From contig NZ_UWFN01000162.1 of NCBI RefSeq assembly GCF_900602065.1, positions 1 to 59,786 on the forward strand: a stretch of DNA of 59,786 nucleotides, written 5' to 3'. The DNA is from Pseudomonas viridiflava. Its GTDB lineage: Bacteria; Pseudomonadota; Gammaproteobacteria; Pseudomonadales; Pseudomonadaceae. Under the pieces are notes generated by a model. That model had not been told where the DNA came from. It did not search any database and saw only the letters and a list, made by a program, of their open reading frames with translations. Shown in pieces: positions 46,119 to 56,300 of the stretch; position 1 is the first letter of the stretch; each line of letters opens with the position of its first letter. The position numbers and the translations under genes are program-made.

Positions 46119-47153
46119 ATGAGAATTCTGATCGTTGGGCCTAGCTGGGTAGGCGACATGGTAATGGCGCAAACGCTGTTCCAGTGCCTGAAACAGCGCC
46201 ACCCTGAATGCGTGATCGATGTTCTGGCCCCGGAGTGGAGCCGTCCGATCCTTGAGCGTATGCCTGAAGTGCGCGTGGCGCTGAGCTTTCCGCTGGGCCA
46301 CGGTGCGCTGGAGCTGGCCACGCGTCGTCGGATCGGCAAGTCCCTCGCAGGGCAATACGATCAGGCGATTTTGCTGCCCAACTCCTTGAAGTCCGCACTG
46401 GTGCCCTTTTTTGCGGGCATCCCCAAACGTACCGGCTGGCGTGGCGAGTTCCGCTATGGCCTGCTCAATGACGTGCGGACACTCGATAAAGAACGTTATC
46501 CGCTGATGATCGAACGCTTCATGGCGCTGGCGTATGAACCCGGTGCCGAGCTGCCGCGTCCGTACCCAAAACCTGATCTACGCATTGATCTGACCACCCG
46601 CGATGCAGCGCTCGCCAAGTTTGGCCTGAGCCTGGACCGTCCGGTTCTGGCGTTGTGTCCGGGTGCCGAGTTTGGCGAATCCAAGCGCTGGCCCGCCGAA
46701 CACTACGCCAAAGTGGCCGAAACCAAGATTCGTGAAGGCTGGCAAGTCTGGTTGTTCGGTTCGAAAAAGGATCATCCGGTTGGCGAAAGCATTCGTGAAC
46801 GGCTGATTCCAGGCCTGCGCGAAGAGTCGGTCAACCTCAGCGGCGATACTTCGCTGGCTGAGGCGATTGATCTGTTGTCGTGTGCCGATGCCGTGGTGTC
46901 CAACGACTCCGGCCTGATGCACGTTGCTGCGGCGCTGAATCGCCCGCTGGTGGCGGTGTACGGCTCGACGTCGCCGGGCTTCACGCCACCGCTGGCTGAT
47001 CAGGTGGAAGTTGTGCGCCTGGGCCTCGAATGCAGCCCTTGCTTTGATCGCACCTGTCGTTTTGGTCATTACAACTGTATGCGCCTGCTGGAACCTGATT
47101 CGGTGGTACAGGCGCTGGGTAATCTGGGCGCCACTCCGGTGGAGGTTGCCTGA
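46119..47153 (+). CDS. waaF: ADP-heptose:LPS heptosyltransferase II
   Basis: 344 residues, a GT9-family enzyme adding the second heptose to the LPS inner core at the cytoplasmic face of the inner membrane. The N-terminal MRILIVGPSWVGDMVMAQTL and the C-terminal-domain segments CPGAEFGESKRWP and SNDSGLMHVAAAL (nucleotide-sugar binding region) are typical. Its stop codon directly abuts the start of waaC, so it heads a tightly packed operon that runs through 51658–53094. The ribosome site is weak (GGATGAAAC). Confidence 0.96.
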   Translation: MRILIVGPSWVGDMVMAQTLFQCLKQRHPECVIDVLAPEWSRPILERMPEVRVALSFPLGHGALELATRRRIGKSLAGQYDQAILLPNSLKSALVPFFAGIPKRTGWRGEFRYGLLNDVRTLDKERYPLMIERFMALAYEPGAELPRPYPKPDLRIDLTTRDAALAKFGLSLDRPVLALCPGAEFGESKRWPAEHYAKVAETKIREGWQVWLFGSKKDHPVGESIRERLIPGLREESVNLSGDTSLAEAIDLLSCADAVVSNDSGLMHVAAALNRPLVAVYGSTSPGFTPPLADQVEVVRLGLECSPCFDRTCRFGHYNCMRLLEPDSVVQALGNLGATPVEVA

Positions 47154-48221
47154 TTGCGGGTCTTGCTGATCAAAACTTCATCCCTGGGTGATGTGATTCA
47201 CGCGCTGCCAGCGTTGACCGACGCGGCACGAGCCTTGCCGGGCATCCGCTTTGACTGGGTCGTTGAGGAAGGTTTCGCTGAAATTCCGACCTGGCACCCG
47301 GCGGTTGGCGAAGTGATCCCGGTCGCCATCCGGCGCTGGCGCAAGAACCTCTGGCAGACATTCAAGACGGGAGAGTGGCGGCGCTTCAAACAACGCTTGC
47401 GCGATACCCATTACGATCTGGTGATCGACGCTCAGGGCTTGCTGAAAAGCGCCTGGCTGACGCGCTATGTCGGCGCACCTGTCGCCGGGCTGGACAAGGC
47501 TTCGGCCCGCGAACCTCTCGCGAGTCGCTTTTATGACCGGACTTATCCGGTTGCGCGTGGACAGCATGCGGTAGAGCGTTTGAGGCAGCTGTTTGCTCAG
47601 GCTCTCGGTTATGCCGTGCCTGCCGGCCTGGGCGATTACGGTCTGGACCGTGGACGCTTACTGGGTGCTGACGCAAATAAGCCGCCATTCGTACTATTTC
47701 TGCATGGCACCACTTGGGACACTAAGCACTGGCCGGAGCTGTACTGGCGGCAGTTGGCCGAACGCATGGGCGAGCAGGGCCTGCAAGTGCGCTTGCCGTG
47801 GGGTAACCCGAGCGAAAAAGCCCGTGCCGAGCGTATCGCTGAAGGCCTGGAACACGCGGTCGTGCTGCCGAAGTTGAATCTGGCAGGTGTCGCTCAAGTG
47901 CTGGCCAGTGCGCAGGCCTGTGTTGCAGTGGACACTGGTATTGGTCATCTGGCGGCTGCGCTGGATGTGCCGACGGTTTCGCTGTTTGGCCCGACCAACC
48001 CCGGTTTGACGGGCGCTTACGGTAAGTCACAGGTTCATCTGGCGGGTGATTACCCGGCCTGTGCGCCTTGCCTGCAAAAGAAATGCACCTATCAACCGAC
48101 GGATGAAGACCGCCGTCAGTTCGATCTGAAACGCGAGTGGCCGATGTGCTTCACTCGTTTGAATCCCGAGCGGGTAGCGCGCCAATTGGGCACGCTGTTG
48201 CTGGCAAAGGAGCCCGGCTGA
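47154..48221 (+). CDS. waaC: ADP-heptose:LPS heptosyltransferase I
   Basis: 355 residues, a GT9-family enzyme adding the first heptose to Kdo. Family features are MRVLLIKTSSLGDVIHALPA at the N-terminus, HGTTWDTKHWP, and VDTGIGHLAAALDVP in the second domain. The start codon is TTG, immediately after the TGA of waaF. That position is needed to keep the conserved N-terminus, and suggests translational coupling. The stop overlaps the waaG ATG by one base. Confidence 0.96.
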   Translation: MRVLLIKTSSLGDVIHALPALTDAARALPGIRFDWVVEEGFAEIPTWHPAVGEVIPVAIRRWRKNLWQTFKTGEWRRFKQRLRDTHYDLVIDAQGLLKSAWLTRYVGAPVAGLDKASAREPLASRFYDRTYPVARGQHAVERLRQLFAQALGYAVPAGLGDYGLDRGRLLGADANKPPFVLFLHGTTWDTKHWPELYWRQLAERMGEQGLQVRLPWGNPSEKARAERIAEGLEHAVVLPKLNLAGVAQVLASAQACVAVDTGIGHLAAALDVPTVSLFGPTNPGLTGAYGKSQVHLAGDYPACAPCLQKKCTYQPTDEDRRQFDLKREWPMCFTRLNPERVARQLGTLLLAKEPG

Positions 48222-49345
48222 TGCAACTGGCTTTCGTACTTTATAAATACTTCCCGTTCGGCGGGCTGCAACGCGACTTCATGCGGATCGCTCTGGAATG
48301 CCAGCAGCGTGGACACCAGATCAGGGTTTACACCCTGATCTGGGAAGGCGAAGTACCTCCGGGATTTGAAGTGCTGGTGGCACCGGTCAAGGCGTTCTTC
48401 AATCACCGACGCAATGAAAAGCTCAGCGCCTGGATGGAAGCAGACCTGGCCAAGCGCCCGGTGGACCGTCTGATTGGCTTCAACAAAATGCCTGGCCTGG
48501 ACGTGTACTACGCCGCCGACGGCTGTTTTGAAGACAAGGCGCAGACGTTGCGCCATTCGCTGTACCGCCAATGGGGCCGCTATCGCCACTTCGCCGAGTA
48601 CGAGCGAGCGGTGTTCGCCAAAGACGCGAAAACCCAGGTGCTGATGATTTCCGAAGTTCAGCAACCGCTGTTCATCAAGTATTACGACACGCCGTTGTCG
48701 CGCTTCCATCTGTTGCCGCCGGGCATTGCCCAGGATCGTCGCGCACCGGCTGACGCGCCGCAGATTCGCGCCGGGTTCCGCAAGGAATTCGGGCTGGCTG
48801 ACGATGACCTGCTGCTGGTGCAGATTGGCTCCGGATTCAAGACCAAGGGCGTGGATCGCAGCCTTAAAGCGTTGGCCGCGTTGCCAGCCGAACTTAAAAA
48901 ACGCACCCGACTGTTTGTAATCGGTCAGGACGACCCCAAAGTATTCCAGCTGCAAAGCGCTACGCTGGGCCTGGGTGATCACGTCACCTTCATGAAAGGG
49001 CGCAGCGATATTCCGCGCTTTCTGATGGGGGCCGATATCCTGATTCATCCGGCGTACAACGAAAACACCGGCACCGTGCTGCTTGAGGCACTGGTGGCGG
49101 GGCTGCCTGTATTGGTCAGCGCGGTGTGTGGCTATGCTCATTACATCGCCGAGGCCGACAGCGGTCTGGTGCTGGATGAGCCGTTCGAACAGGCACAGCT
49201 CAATCAATACCTGGCGAACATGCTGGCCGACGATACTGCGCGCGCCAACTGGAGCCGCAATGGTCTGGCCTTCGCTGATACAGCCGATCTTTACAGCATG
49301 CCGCAGCACGCGGCCGATGTGATTCTGGCGGAGCACCACGCATGA
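48221..49345 (+). CDS. waaG: LPS core glucosyltransferase I
   Basis: 374 residues, a GT4-type transferase adding the first hexose to heptose II. The start MQLAFVLYKYFPFGGLQRD is the family N-terminus, with AAGGAG upstream and the ATG overlapping the waaC TGA. The C-terminal domain has the donor-site pattern HPAYNENTGTVLLEALVAGLPV (E-x7-E of retaining GT4 enzymes). It ends in a 4-base ATGA overlap with waaP. Confidence 0.95.
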   Translation: MQLAFVLYKYFPFGGLQRDFMRIALECQQRGHQIRVYTLIWEGEVPPGFEVLVAPVKAFFNHRRNEKLSAWMEADLAKRPVDRLIGFNKMPGLDVYYAADGCFEDKAQTLRHSLYRQWGRYRHFAEYERAVFAKDAKTQVLMISEVQQPLFIKYYDTPLSRFHLLPPGIAQDRRAPADAPQIRAGFRKEFGLADDDLLLVQIGSGFKTKGVDRSLKALAALPAELKKRTRLFVIGQDDPKVFQLQSATLGLGDHVTFMKGRSDIPRFLMGADILIHPAYNENTGTVLLEALVAGLPVLVSAVCGYAHYIAEADSGLVLDEPFEQAQLNQYLANMLADDTARANWSRNGLAFADTADLYSMPQHAADVILAEHHA

Positions 49346-50148
49346 AGTTGTTCCTTGCTGAACCGTTCAAGACCCTTTGGGAGGGCCGTGATGCCTTCGC
49401 CGAAGTCGAGCGTCTGGACGGTCAGGTCTATCGCGAACTCGAAGGTCGGCGCACGTTGCGCACCGAAGTCGACGGTCGCGGTTATTTCGTCAAGATTCAC
49501 CGTGGCATTGGCTGGGGCGAAATCGGCAAAAACCTGCTCACCGCCAAACTGCCCGTGCTCGGTGCAGGCATGGAATGGCAGGCCATCGCCCGCCTGAAAG
49601 AGGCTGGCGTGCCGACGATGACTGCCGTGGCCTACGGCGAGCGCGGCAATAATCCGGCGGCGCAGCATTCTTTTATCGTGACTGAAGAACTGGCCCCTAC
49701 CGAAAGCCTGGAGGACGTCAGCATCAATTGGCGCAATGAGCCGCCTGAGCCTCGCCTCAAGCGTGCCTTCATTGCTGAAGTGGCGCGCATGGTCGGCATG
49801 ATGCATCGCGCCGGGGTCAACCATCGCGACTGTTACATCTGCCACTTCCTGCTGCACACCGACAAACCGGTGACCGCCGATGATTTTCGTCTCTCGGTGA
49901 TCGACCTGCACCGTGCCCAGACTCGCCGGGTGATTACCCCGCGCTGGCGCAACAAGGATCTGGCTGCACTGTACTTTTCGGCACTGGATATCGGCCTGAC
50001 CCGGCGCGACAAGCTGCGCTTCCTCAAAGGTTATTTCCAGCAGCCGTTGCGCCAGATTCTGGCTGAAGAAGCCCGGTTGCTGCGCTGGCTGGAAGTCAAA
50101 GCCGACAAGCTCTATGAGCGTAAAGTCCGGTACGGGGACGCGCTCTGA
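49342..50148 (+). CDS. waaP: LPS core heptose I kinase WaaP (RfaP)
   Basis: 268 residues, the usual length. It phosphorylates heptose I of the inner core, which is needed for outer-membrane integrity in pseudomonads. It has an atypical kinase fold: YFVKIHRG (ATP lysine), the catalytic loop HRDCYICHFLL with its aspartate, and VIDLHRAQ in place of DFG. It overlaps waaG by ATGA and wapP by one base, so it is translationally coupled. Confidence 0.95.
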   Translation: MKLFLAEPFKTLWEGRDAFAEVERLDGQVYRELEGRRTLRTEVDGRGYFVKIHRGIGWGEIGKNLLTAKLPVLGAGMEWQAIARLKEAGVPTMTAVAYGERGNNPAAQHSFIVTEELAPTESLEDVSINWRNEPPEPRLKRAFIAEVARMVGMMHRAGVNHRDCYICHFLLHTDKPVTADDFRLSVIDLHRAQTRRVITPRWRNKDLAALYFSALDIGLTRRDKLRFLKGYFQQPLRQILAEEARLLRWLEVKADKLYERKVRYGDAL

Positions 50149-50882
50149 TGGCGGGCTGGAATCTGGAGCCCGCCTACGCTTCCTTGAGTGAAGACTTTGG
50201 CAGCCTTGACGCAGTATTTGCCCTGCAGGGCGAACGACTGACCCGTGACCCTCTGTCGGAAGTGATCAAGGTCCAGCGCGAAGGTGTGAATTATTACGTC
50301 AAGCGCTACGTCGGCGCGGGCAAAGGTTTACGTCGCTATCTGGGCAAACCACGGGTCAAGTCCGAGTGGCAGAATCTCAAGCGTTTCGCCAAATGGGGCA
50401 TCCCTACTGCTGAAGTAGTGGCTTGGGGTCTTGAACGCCGCGGTACTGCTTATGATCGGGGGGCGTTGATTACCCGAGAGCTGCCCAATACTGACGACCT
50501 GTCTGCTTTGGCGGGGCGTAAAAACCCGCGTCTGGCCGACCGTTCGTGGGTTGACGCGATCAGCCGCCAGGTAGCCCGCTACACTCGCGCGATGCACGAC
50601 CAGAACTTCACTCATAACGATCTGAAGTGGCGCAACCTGCTGGTCGACGATAAGGCCACGGTATTCCTCATCGATTGCCCTAATGGAGCCTTCTGGTGGA
50701 GCTTCATGCTGCGGTATCGAATTACCAAGGATCTGGCGTGTCTGGATAAGTTGGGCAAATATCATCTGTCCAACACTCAGCGTCTGCGCTTCTATTTGCA
50801 GTATCGACAGCGGGCGCGGCTGAACGAGTCCGACAAGAAACGCATCCGCCATGTCATCAGTTTCTTTGAGGGCCGCGAATGA
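50148..50882 (+). CDS. wapP: LPS core kinase-like protein WapP (InaA/RfaP family)
   Basis: 244 residues. Kinase-like features: VNYYVKRYVGAGKG (ATP lysine), FTHNDLKWRNLLVDD (catalytic loop) and FLIDCPNG (metal site). It occupies the position of P. aeruginosa PA5008 (wapP) between waaP and wapQ and is a putative inner-core sugar kinase. The ATG overlaps the waaP stop by one base, and its own end overlaps the next gene by ATGA. Its exact substrate cannot be read from the sequence. Confidence 0.88.
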   Translation: MAGWNLEPAYASLSEDFGSLDAVFALQGERLTRDPLSEVIKVQREGVNYYVKRYVGAGKGLRRYLGKPRVKSEWQNLKRFAKWGIPTAEVVAWGLERRGTAYDRGALITRELPNTDDLSALAGRKNPRLADRSWVDAISRQVARYTRAMHDQNFTHNDLKWRNLLVDDKATVFLIDCPNGAFWWSFMLRYRITKDLACLDKLGKYHLSNTQRLRFYLQYRQRARLNESDKKRIRHVISFFEGRE

Positions 50883-51658
50883 CCGATTTTATTGCACCCA
50901 GCGAGCGGCCGTTGCTTGAACGGCACGGCCTCGCTGACTTCGACGCGCTTTGGGAGGTCCAGCTTGATGCTGTGGATGAGCCCAATACCGGTCGCGGTGG
51001 CTGGAGCAGCGTGTTCCGCATGGAGCTGGAAGGCTCCGGGTTCTATCTCAAGCGCCAAAGCAATTATCTGACTCGCACCTTGCACCATCCGTTTGGCGAG
51101 CCTTCGTTTTCCCGTGAGTTTCGTAATATCAGCCGCTATCAACAACTGGGTATCCCGGCATTGCAGGCGGTGTTTTACGGCGAGCAACGGGTCAATGGCG
51201 AGCGTCGTGCAATCCTCATGACGCGCGCGCTGGATGGCTGGACTGATCTGGACACGCTGCTGCAACAGTGGCCTGAACTGGAAAGCCAGCAGCAGTCCGC
51301 GATTCTGCAGGCCTGCGGTGAGTTGGCGCGCACGCTTCATGGGGCTCGACAGGTGCATGGGTGTTTCTATCCCAAGCATATTTTCATGCGGGCCAAGGCC
51401 GGCTTGTATCGCGCGCAGTTGATCGACCTGGAGAAAACCCGGCCCTTGCTGTTGGGGCAGCGTGACCGGATCAAGGATCTGGAGCCGTTGCTGCGTCGTG
51501 CGCCTATGTGGAGCAGTGCGCAGGTCCGCGAGCTGCTGGCGGCTTATCTGCAATCGGGGATCGACAGCCCCAAGGTCGAAGACCTGTATGTGCGGCTCGG
51601 TGAACGCGGCAGTCACAAACGCGCTGCACAGCGCAACGAACATGAAGAGATCCGTTGA
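50879..51658 (+). CDS. wapQ: LPS core kinase-like protein WapQ (InaA family)
   Basis: 259 residues with kinase-like features: GFYLKRQSNYLTR (ATP lysine), HGCFYPKHIFMR (a catalytic loop in which the usual HxD is replaced by HGC) and LIDLEKTRP (metal site). The loop asparagine is replaced by H and the usual aspartate is not obvious, so activity may be unusual. Position and length match P. aeruginosa PA5007 (wapQ). It overlaps wapP by ATGA and the next gene by one base. Confidence 0.87.
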   Translation: MTDFIAPSERPLLERHGLADFDALWEVQLDAVDEPNTGRGGWSSVFRMELEGSGFYLKRQSNYLTRTLHHPFGEPSFSREFRNISRYQQLGIPALQAVFYGEQRVNGERRAILMTRALDGWTDLDTLLQQWPELESQQQSAILQACGELARTLHGARQVHGCFYPKHIFMRAKAGLYRAQLIDLEKTRPLLLGQRDRIKDLEPLLRRAPMWSSAQVRELLAAYLQSGIDSPKVEDLYVRLGERGSHKRAAQRNEHEEIR

Positions 51659-53094
51659 TGCGTCTGTCTGAACTCAAAGAGGCCGGACGCACGCCTGTGC
51701 TGCCGATCAATCTGGCGCTGGCCGATGCCGCTGGCCCTGCTGAATTGCAGTTGCTGACGTTGCTACGGGTGTTGCCTGGGCAACGATACGTGGGGGCGGG
51801 TGTATGGCGTGGTAGACCGGTGTTGGCCAAGTTGCTGGTCGGCCCCAAAGCCGCACGGCATTTTCAGCGTGAACTGGAAGGCGTGCGCGCGCTGGCAGCG
51901 CAGGGCATGACCACGCCGTTGCTGCTGGCTGACGGCTTGCAGGACGGTGAAGGCGGCTGGTTGCTTTTCGAGTTTCTTGAGTCTGCCCACAGTCTGGGCG
52001 ATGCCTGGCTTGAAGTGGAAAATCAGACGCCTTTGAGCGACGCGCAGCAGGAGGTGTTGGGCGAGGCGTTGTCTGCCATTGCTCAGCTGCACCTCAAGGG
52101 GCTGTGGCAGGAAGACCTGCATCTGGACAACCTTTTGCGCTGCAACGGCAAGTTGTACTTGATCGATGGCGCGGGGATTCGTGCTGAAGAAGCGGGTAAA
52201 CCGCTGTCCCGGCAAAAAGTTCTGGAAAACCTCGGCGTGTTTTTCGCTCAATTGCCCAAGTCTCTGGAACCCTTCACTGAAGAGCTGCTGGTGCACTATT
52301 TGCTGAGCAATGGCGAGCATGGTTTGCCCATGGAAGCGTTGCAAAAGCAGATCGATAAGGTGCGTGCCTGGCGCTTGAAGGATTATCTGGAAAAGGCCGG
52401 GCGTGATTGCAGCCTGTTTGCTGTGGTGGATGAACCGTCACAGTTGCGCGCGATTCGGCGGGAAGAAGAGGCCGCGATGCTGCCGATACTCGCCAATGCC
52501 GATGCGCTGCTGGATCAAGGGCATCTGTACAAGACCGGGGGCGCAGCGAGTGTCGCCCGGGTCGAAGTCGATGGCCGGGCGCTGGTGATCAAGCGATACA
52601 ACATCAAGGATCTGGCTCATTGGTTCAAGCGTTTCTGGCGTCCTAGTCGTGCCTGGCATTCATGGCGTGAAGGCAATCGTCTGATGTTCCTCGGCATTGC
52701 CACACCCAAGCCGCTGGCCTTATTGGAAACTCGTTTTTTTGGCTTGCGGAATAAGGCTTACCTGGTCACCGAGTTTTTGCCGGGGCCGGATATCATCGAG
52801 CGCTTTGCGCCGTATGTAGCCTCGGGGGATGCTCCGGAAAACGAGCTGGTGGCGCTGGATCAGCTTTTCGAACAGTTGATACGAGAACGCATCAGCCATG
52901 GTGACCTGAAAGGCCATAACGTGTTCTGGCATCAGGACCGTTGGGCGCTGATCGATCTGGATGCGATGTGCCAGCACACGTCGCAAGCATCGTTCAGCAC
53001 CGCTTTCGCTCGGGACCGTGCCCGCTTCATGCGCAACTGGCCCGCTGACAGCGCGCTGCACCAATTGCTGGAGCAGCGGCTGCCGAAGGTTTAG
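51658..53094 (+). CDS. Tandem double-kinase-like protein of the LPS core operon
   Basis: 478 residues from the ATG that overlaps the wapQ TGA (51656–51658). It contains two kinase-like halves. The first (~30–215) has PVLAKLLVG, LWQEDLHLDNLL and LYLIDGAGI. The second (~270–478) has ALVIKRYNIK, ISHGDLKGHNVFW and ALIDLDAM. Both catalytic loops keep an aspartate and an asparagine. It corresponds in place and size to P. aeruginosa PA5006. As the last gene of the coupled operon it probably modifies core sugars, but its substrate is not known to me. Confidence 0.85.
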   Translation: MRLSELKEAGRTPVLPINLALADAAGPAELQLLTLLRVLPGQRYVGAGVWRGRPVLAKLLVGPKAARHFQRELEGVRALAAQGMTTPLLLADGLQDGEGGWLLFEFLESAHSLGDAWLEVENQTPLSDAQQEVLGEALSAIAQLHLKGLWQEDLHLDNLLRCNGKLYLIDGAGIRAEEAGKPLSRQKVLENLGVFFAQLPKSLEPFTEELLVHYLLSNGEHGLPMEALQKQIDKVRAWRLKDYLEKAGRDCSLFAVVDEPSQLRAIRREEEAAMLPILANADALLDQGHLYKTGGAASVARVEVDGRALVIKRYNIKDLAHWFKRFWRPSRAWHSWREGNRLMFLGIATPKPLALLETRFFGLRNKAYLVTEFLPGPDIIERFAPYVASGDAPENELVALDQLFEQLIRERISHGDLKGHNVFWHQDRWALIDLDAMCQHTSQASFSTAFARDRARFMRNWPADSALHQLLEQRLPKV

Positions 53095-53117
53095 TTATTT
53101 TGGGGGCAGGGCGCTGC

Positions 53118-53205
53118 GTTGGAGCGAGGCTTGCCCGCGAAGAGCTAAAGCGCGGTGTTACTGATACATCGCGGCGACTGATTCGCGGGCAAGCCTCGCT
53201 CCAAC
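53118..53205. repeat. REP doublet of the GTTGGAGCGAGGCTTGCCC family
   Basis: The left arm GTTGGAGCGAGGCTTGCCCG pairs with CGGGCAAGCCTCGCTCCAAC as a perfect 20-base inverted repeat. A further short palindrome, CCCGGGCAAGCCCGGG, lies near 53290. These fill the 230-bp gap between the LPS operon and the toxin gene, which converge here. Confidence 0.88.
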
Positions 53206-53324
53206 GGGAATAACCCGGTTTTATATGTGCGGCGCTTACTCGCGATTCAGGCGCTGCGGTTCGTCAGACACATCGCGTTGTCGCTCATCCCGGGCAAGCC
53301 CGGGTCCCCCAAGCTCATCGCGTC

Positions 53325-56300
53325 TTACGCAACTCGCGTCAGATTGATGTCCTCCAGCCCGACGATCAGCGCATCCATGTCCTCGTAGGGACGCAGGTTG
53401 ACCGATGGCCAGGTCGCTCGTTCGACATAAACCTTCCCTTGGTCGTTAACCTTTACCGGCGTGCGATGAATCGTATTGTCCCGTGAGCGATGGACGATGA
53501 CCGGCAAACTGTTATCGCTCTCTTCAACGAAAAACATGCCGGGCCTGATCAGTCGCTCCTCGACCGGTAACGATTGTGCGGGTCTGACGGCAACGGCGGG
53601 TTTGAACGTTTCCATCTCTACCCGAAAATCACTCTTTATGAAGCTCTGTTGACTGCTCAAGGTATCGGTCAGCTTTTCCCCAGGGTCTACCGAGATACCT
53701 CGTGCCTGACCGGGCTTTACATCGATCACTCGTACGCCAATGCCGCCCTCCAGTTCGGCGAGTCCCGGGACGATTTTTTCGAAGGTATTGGCATGGGTGT
53801 TACCAACCAGTGCAATCCACTTGTGCGCACCCATGACGTCTTGGTGTTTGCGCACCGTACGCGAAGCGTAGTGGCTGAACATCTGGTGGCGGGTGGTTGG
53901 CGCGAGATTTTCAAGGTCTTTGATGTAGTAACTGGCGCTACAGTCGAGAGCCCTGATTTCCAGACCCTGAGCACGGGCCCTGGTGATCAGCTGTTCAAAC
54001 GTATAAACGCCGTCGACATCGGTGTGATGGCCTCGGTCGAGCTTTTTCAGGTCATGTAGCAGCGTTTTGCTCATGTAACCAGTGTCGACGAAACGATCCA
54101 GGTCGGCCTGATGCACATCGCTGAGCAGGTGCTCAATGTAGAGCGTTTTGACATCTTGTCTGGACAGTAACGGCAAGTTGTCGATGATCAGTTTTTTGCT
54201 GGCAATCGATGAGTGAGCCTCTCCAATGACTACGCCATCGGCATGTTGATACAGGTCTTCGAGAAAATCGCTATGGCTGATGCCAGGCGCGACCGCCGGC
54301 AGTGTTGGCCGGGGCGGCAGCTCTTTGACGATGATGGTGCGAGCATCCTTCTGTAATGCGTGGCGCAGATTGAAGAATTGGTCGCTGACCAGCGCATGCT
54401 GTTTATCGACGCTGAAATAGCGCGAGTCCAGCCCACGGTGCTCGAAGTTGATCAACTCGTGCAGGGTGTCACGTGTTTCTGCGGGCATTGAATAAACCGG
54501 GTCCTGCAATGACACCTGTATGGCCGTAGGTGGGCTTTCAGCCGGCCAGCGCTGCACGTCGACAGGTTTCCAGCCGCTGGCGTCATTCCATTCAAAACCG
54601 GGCTTGCCTGTGTACGGGTTCTCGCTTTCGACTCTGAATTTTCCGTGTATCTGCTGATAAAGAGCGTCATCCAGTCGGGTGGGCGGCGAGGCCGTCAGGG
54701 CGGGTGCAAGGCTTGATGCGCCTTGATCATTGATCAGCGGATTAGCCATTTCGATGCGCAAATCGGACTTGCCAAACGCCGCACCGGTTTGTTCGATTTC
54801 CCTGCTGATAACGGTGGGTCGACCGATGGGCACGTCCTGTACGCGTACGCTGATCGCGCCTTGCAGCTCGGCGATGCCTGGGACTTGTTGATATGTATTG
54901 GCCACTTTCTGATCGAGCAAGGCAACCCAGCGGCGTGATGGATGCGCCGTAACGTCGGCGCTGATGACCGTATGCGCGAAAAAGTTGCTCATTTTTTGTT
55001 CGGCAGCAACGTCACCCGCTGCTCTGGCCACCGGATTGTTGCGCAAAGGGTAGCTGACCGAAGAACTGATCGGTCGAACCTCCAGGCCGTGGTGGTGCGC
55101 GGTCTTTACCAAGTGGTAGTAGTCGTATTCCTTGCTGCGGTTTCTCAGTGCGCCGCCGTTGAGGTCCTCTAGCCAGAATTTCAGGTCACTTGAGCCTGCT
55201 TTGCTTCTGGCCCCCAGCTTTCGGTATTTCTCCAGCTTGTACATATGCAGGTCGGTAAACAGATGTTGGATGTACAAAACTTTTACGTCCTGTTCAGCCA
55301 GCGCAGCCATGTTTTCGATGAGCAGACGCTTGCTGGCGAGGGACCTTGGCGCTTCGCTGATGACCATGGCATTGCTGTTTTCGAAGATGTGCTTGATCAG
55401 CCCGGTTGCTCCGGCGTTCTCATCCAGTGGCGGTAACACCGGGCGTGGTGCAGGTGTGGCGGAGGTGAAAAATGCCTGAGCATCAACGTAGAGTTTTTCT
55501 CTTTGAGCAGAGAACTTCGAGCGCATCTCGGCGAACACTGCCGTGAAGTAATCTTCAAGATCCAGCCCCAGCATATCCACCGAGTTGCCGGTATTACTGA
55601 GGCTGCTGAAATATGGGCGTGATTGCAGCGACAGTTCATAGGGCACAACCGCGTTGGTAATCGGATCGGCGGACGTCGCGGTTTCACTCACCAGCGGCCT
55701 GAATGTGTCGTCCATCCCGCCGCGCAGATCGGGTTTATGCACTAACTGCCATTTGCCCTGTGCGTCCAGCCGTACCGGGCGCTTCCCAAAGAAAGCGAAC
55801 GGGTTCTGCGGGTCGATGATGTTCCAGTAGCGCGCACCTGCATCAAATTGAACCTCGAAAACCTGAGTCCCGAGTTCGATGTAGTACTTGCCGTTCACCA
55901 GGCTGACGCCTTTACCGTGACCTGATGACAGCGCGATCACGTCCTTCAGTGAGATATTCACCGGGATGACTGGTTTTGTTCCGTCCGCATTCACGAGGGT
56001 GGGCTGATCGACAGGATGGCTCAAGGGGCGCCATGTCCCGTCGAGGTCGCGTCGGGCGAACTGTTCCGTCGCCTCCGCTGCCTGGGTCTGATCACTACCC
56101 AGGCGGTATACCGACGCGTGGCCATTGGCGTTTGGCTTGCTGCGCCAGAAGGTTTCGCCTTCCAGTTGCACCGGGCGCAAATCCGCCTGCTTTGGTACCC
56201 GCGCAACGTTGTTCGCTGCTGGGATGACTGACGAATGTTTACCGCTATGCCCGAGTTGGCGCAGCGCACCGAAGCCTTTCATGCCGGCAGACAAATCTCC

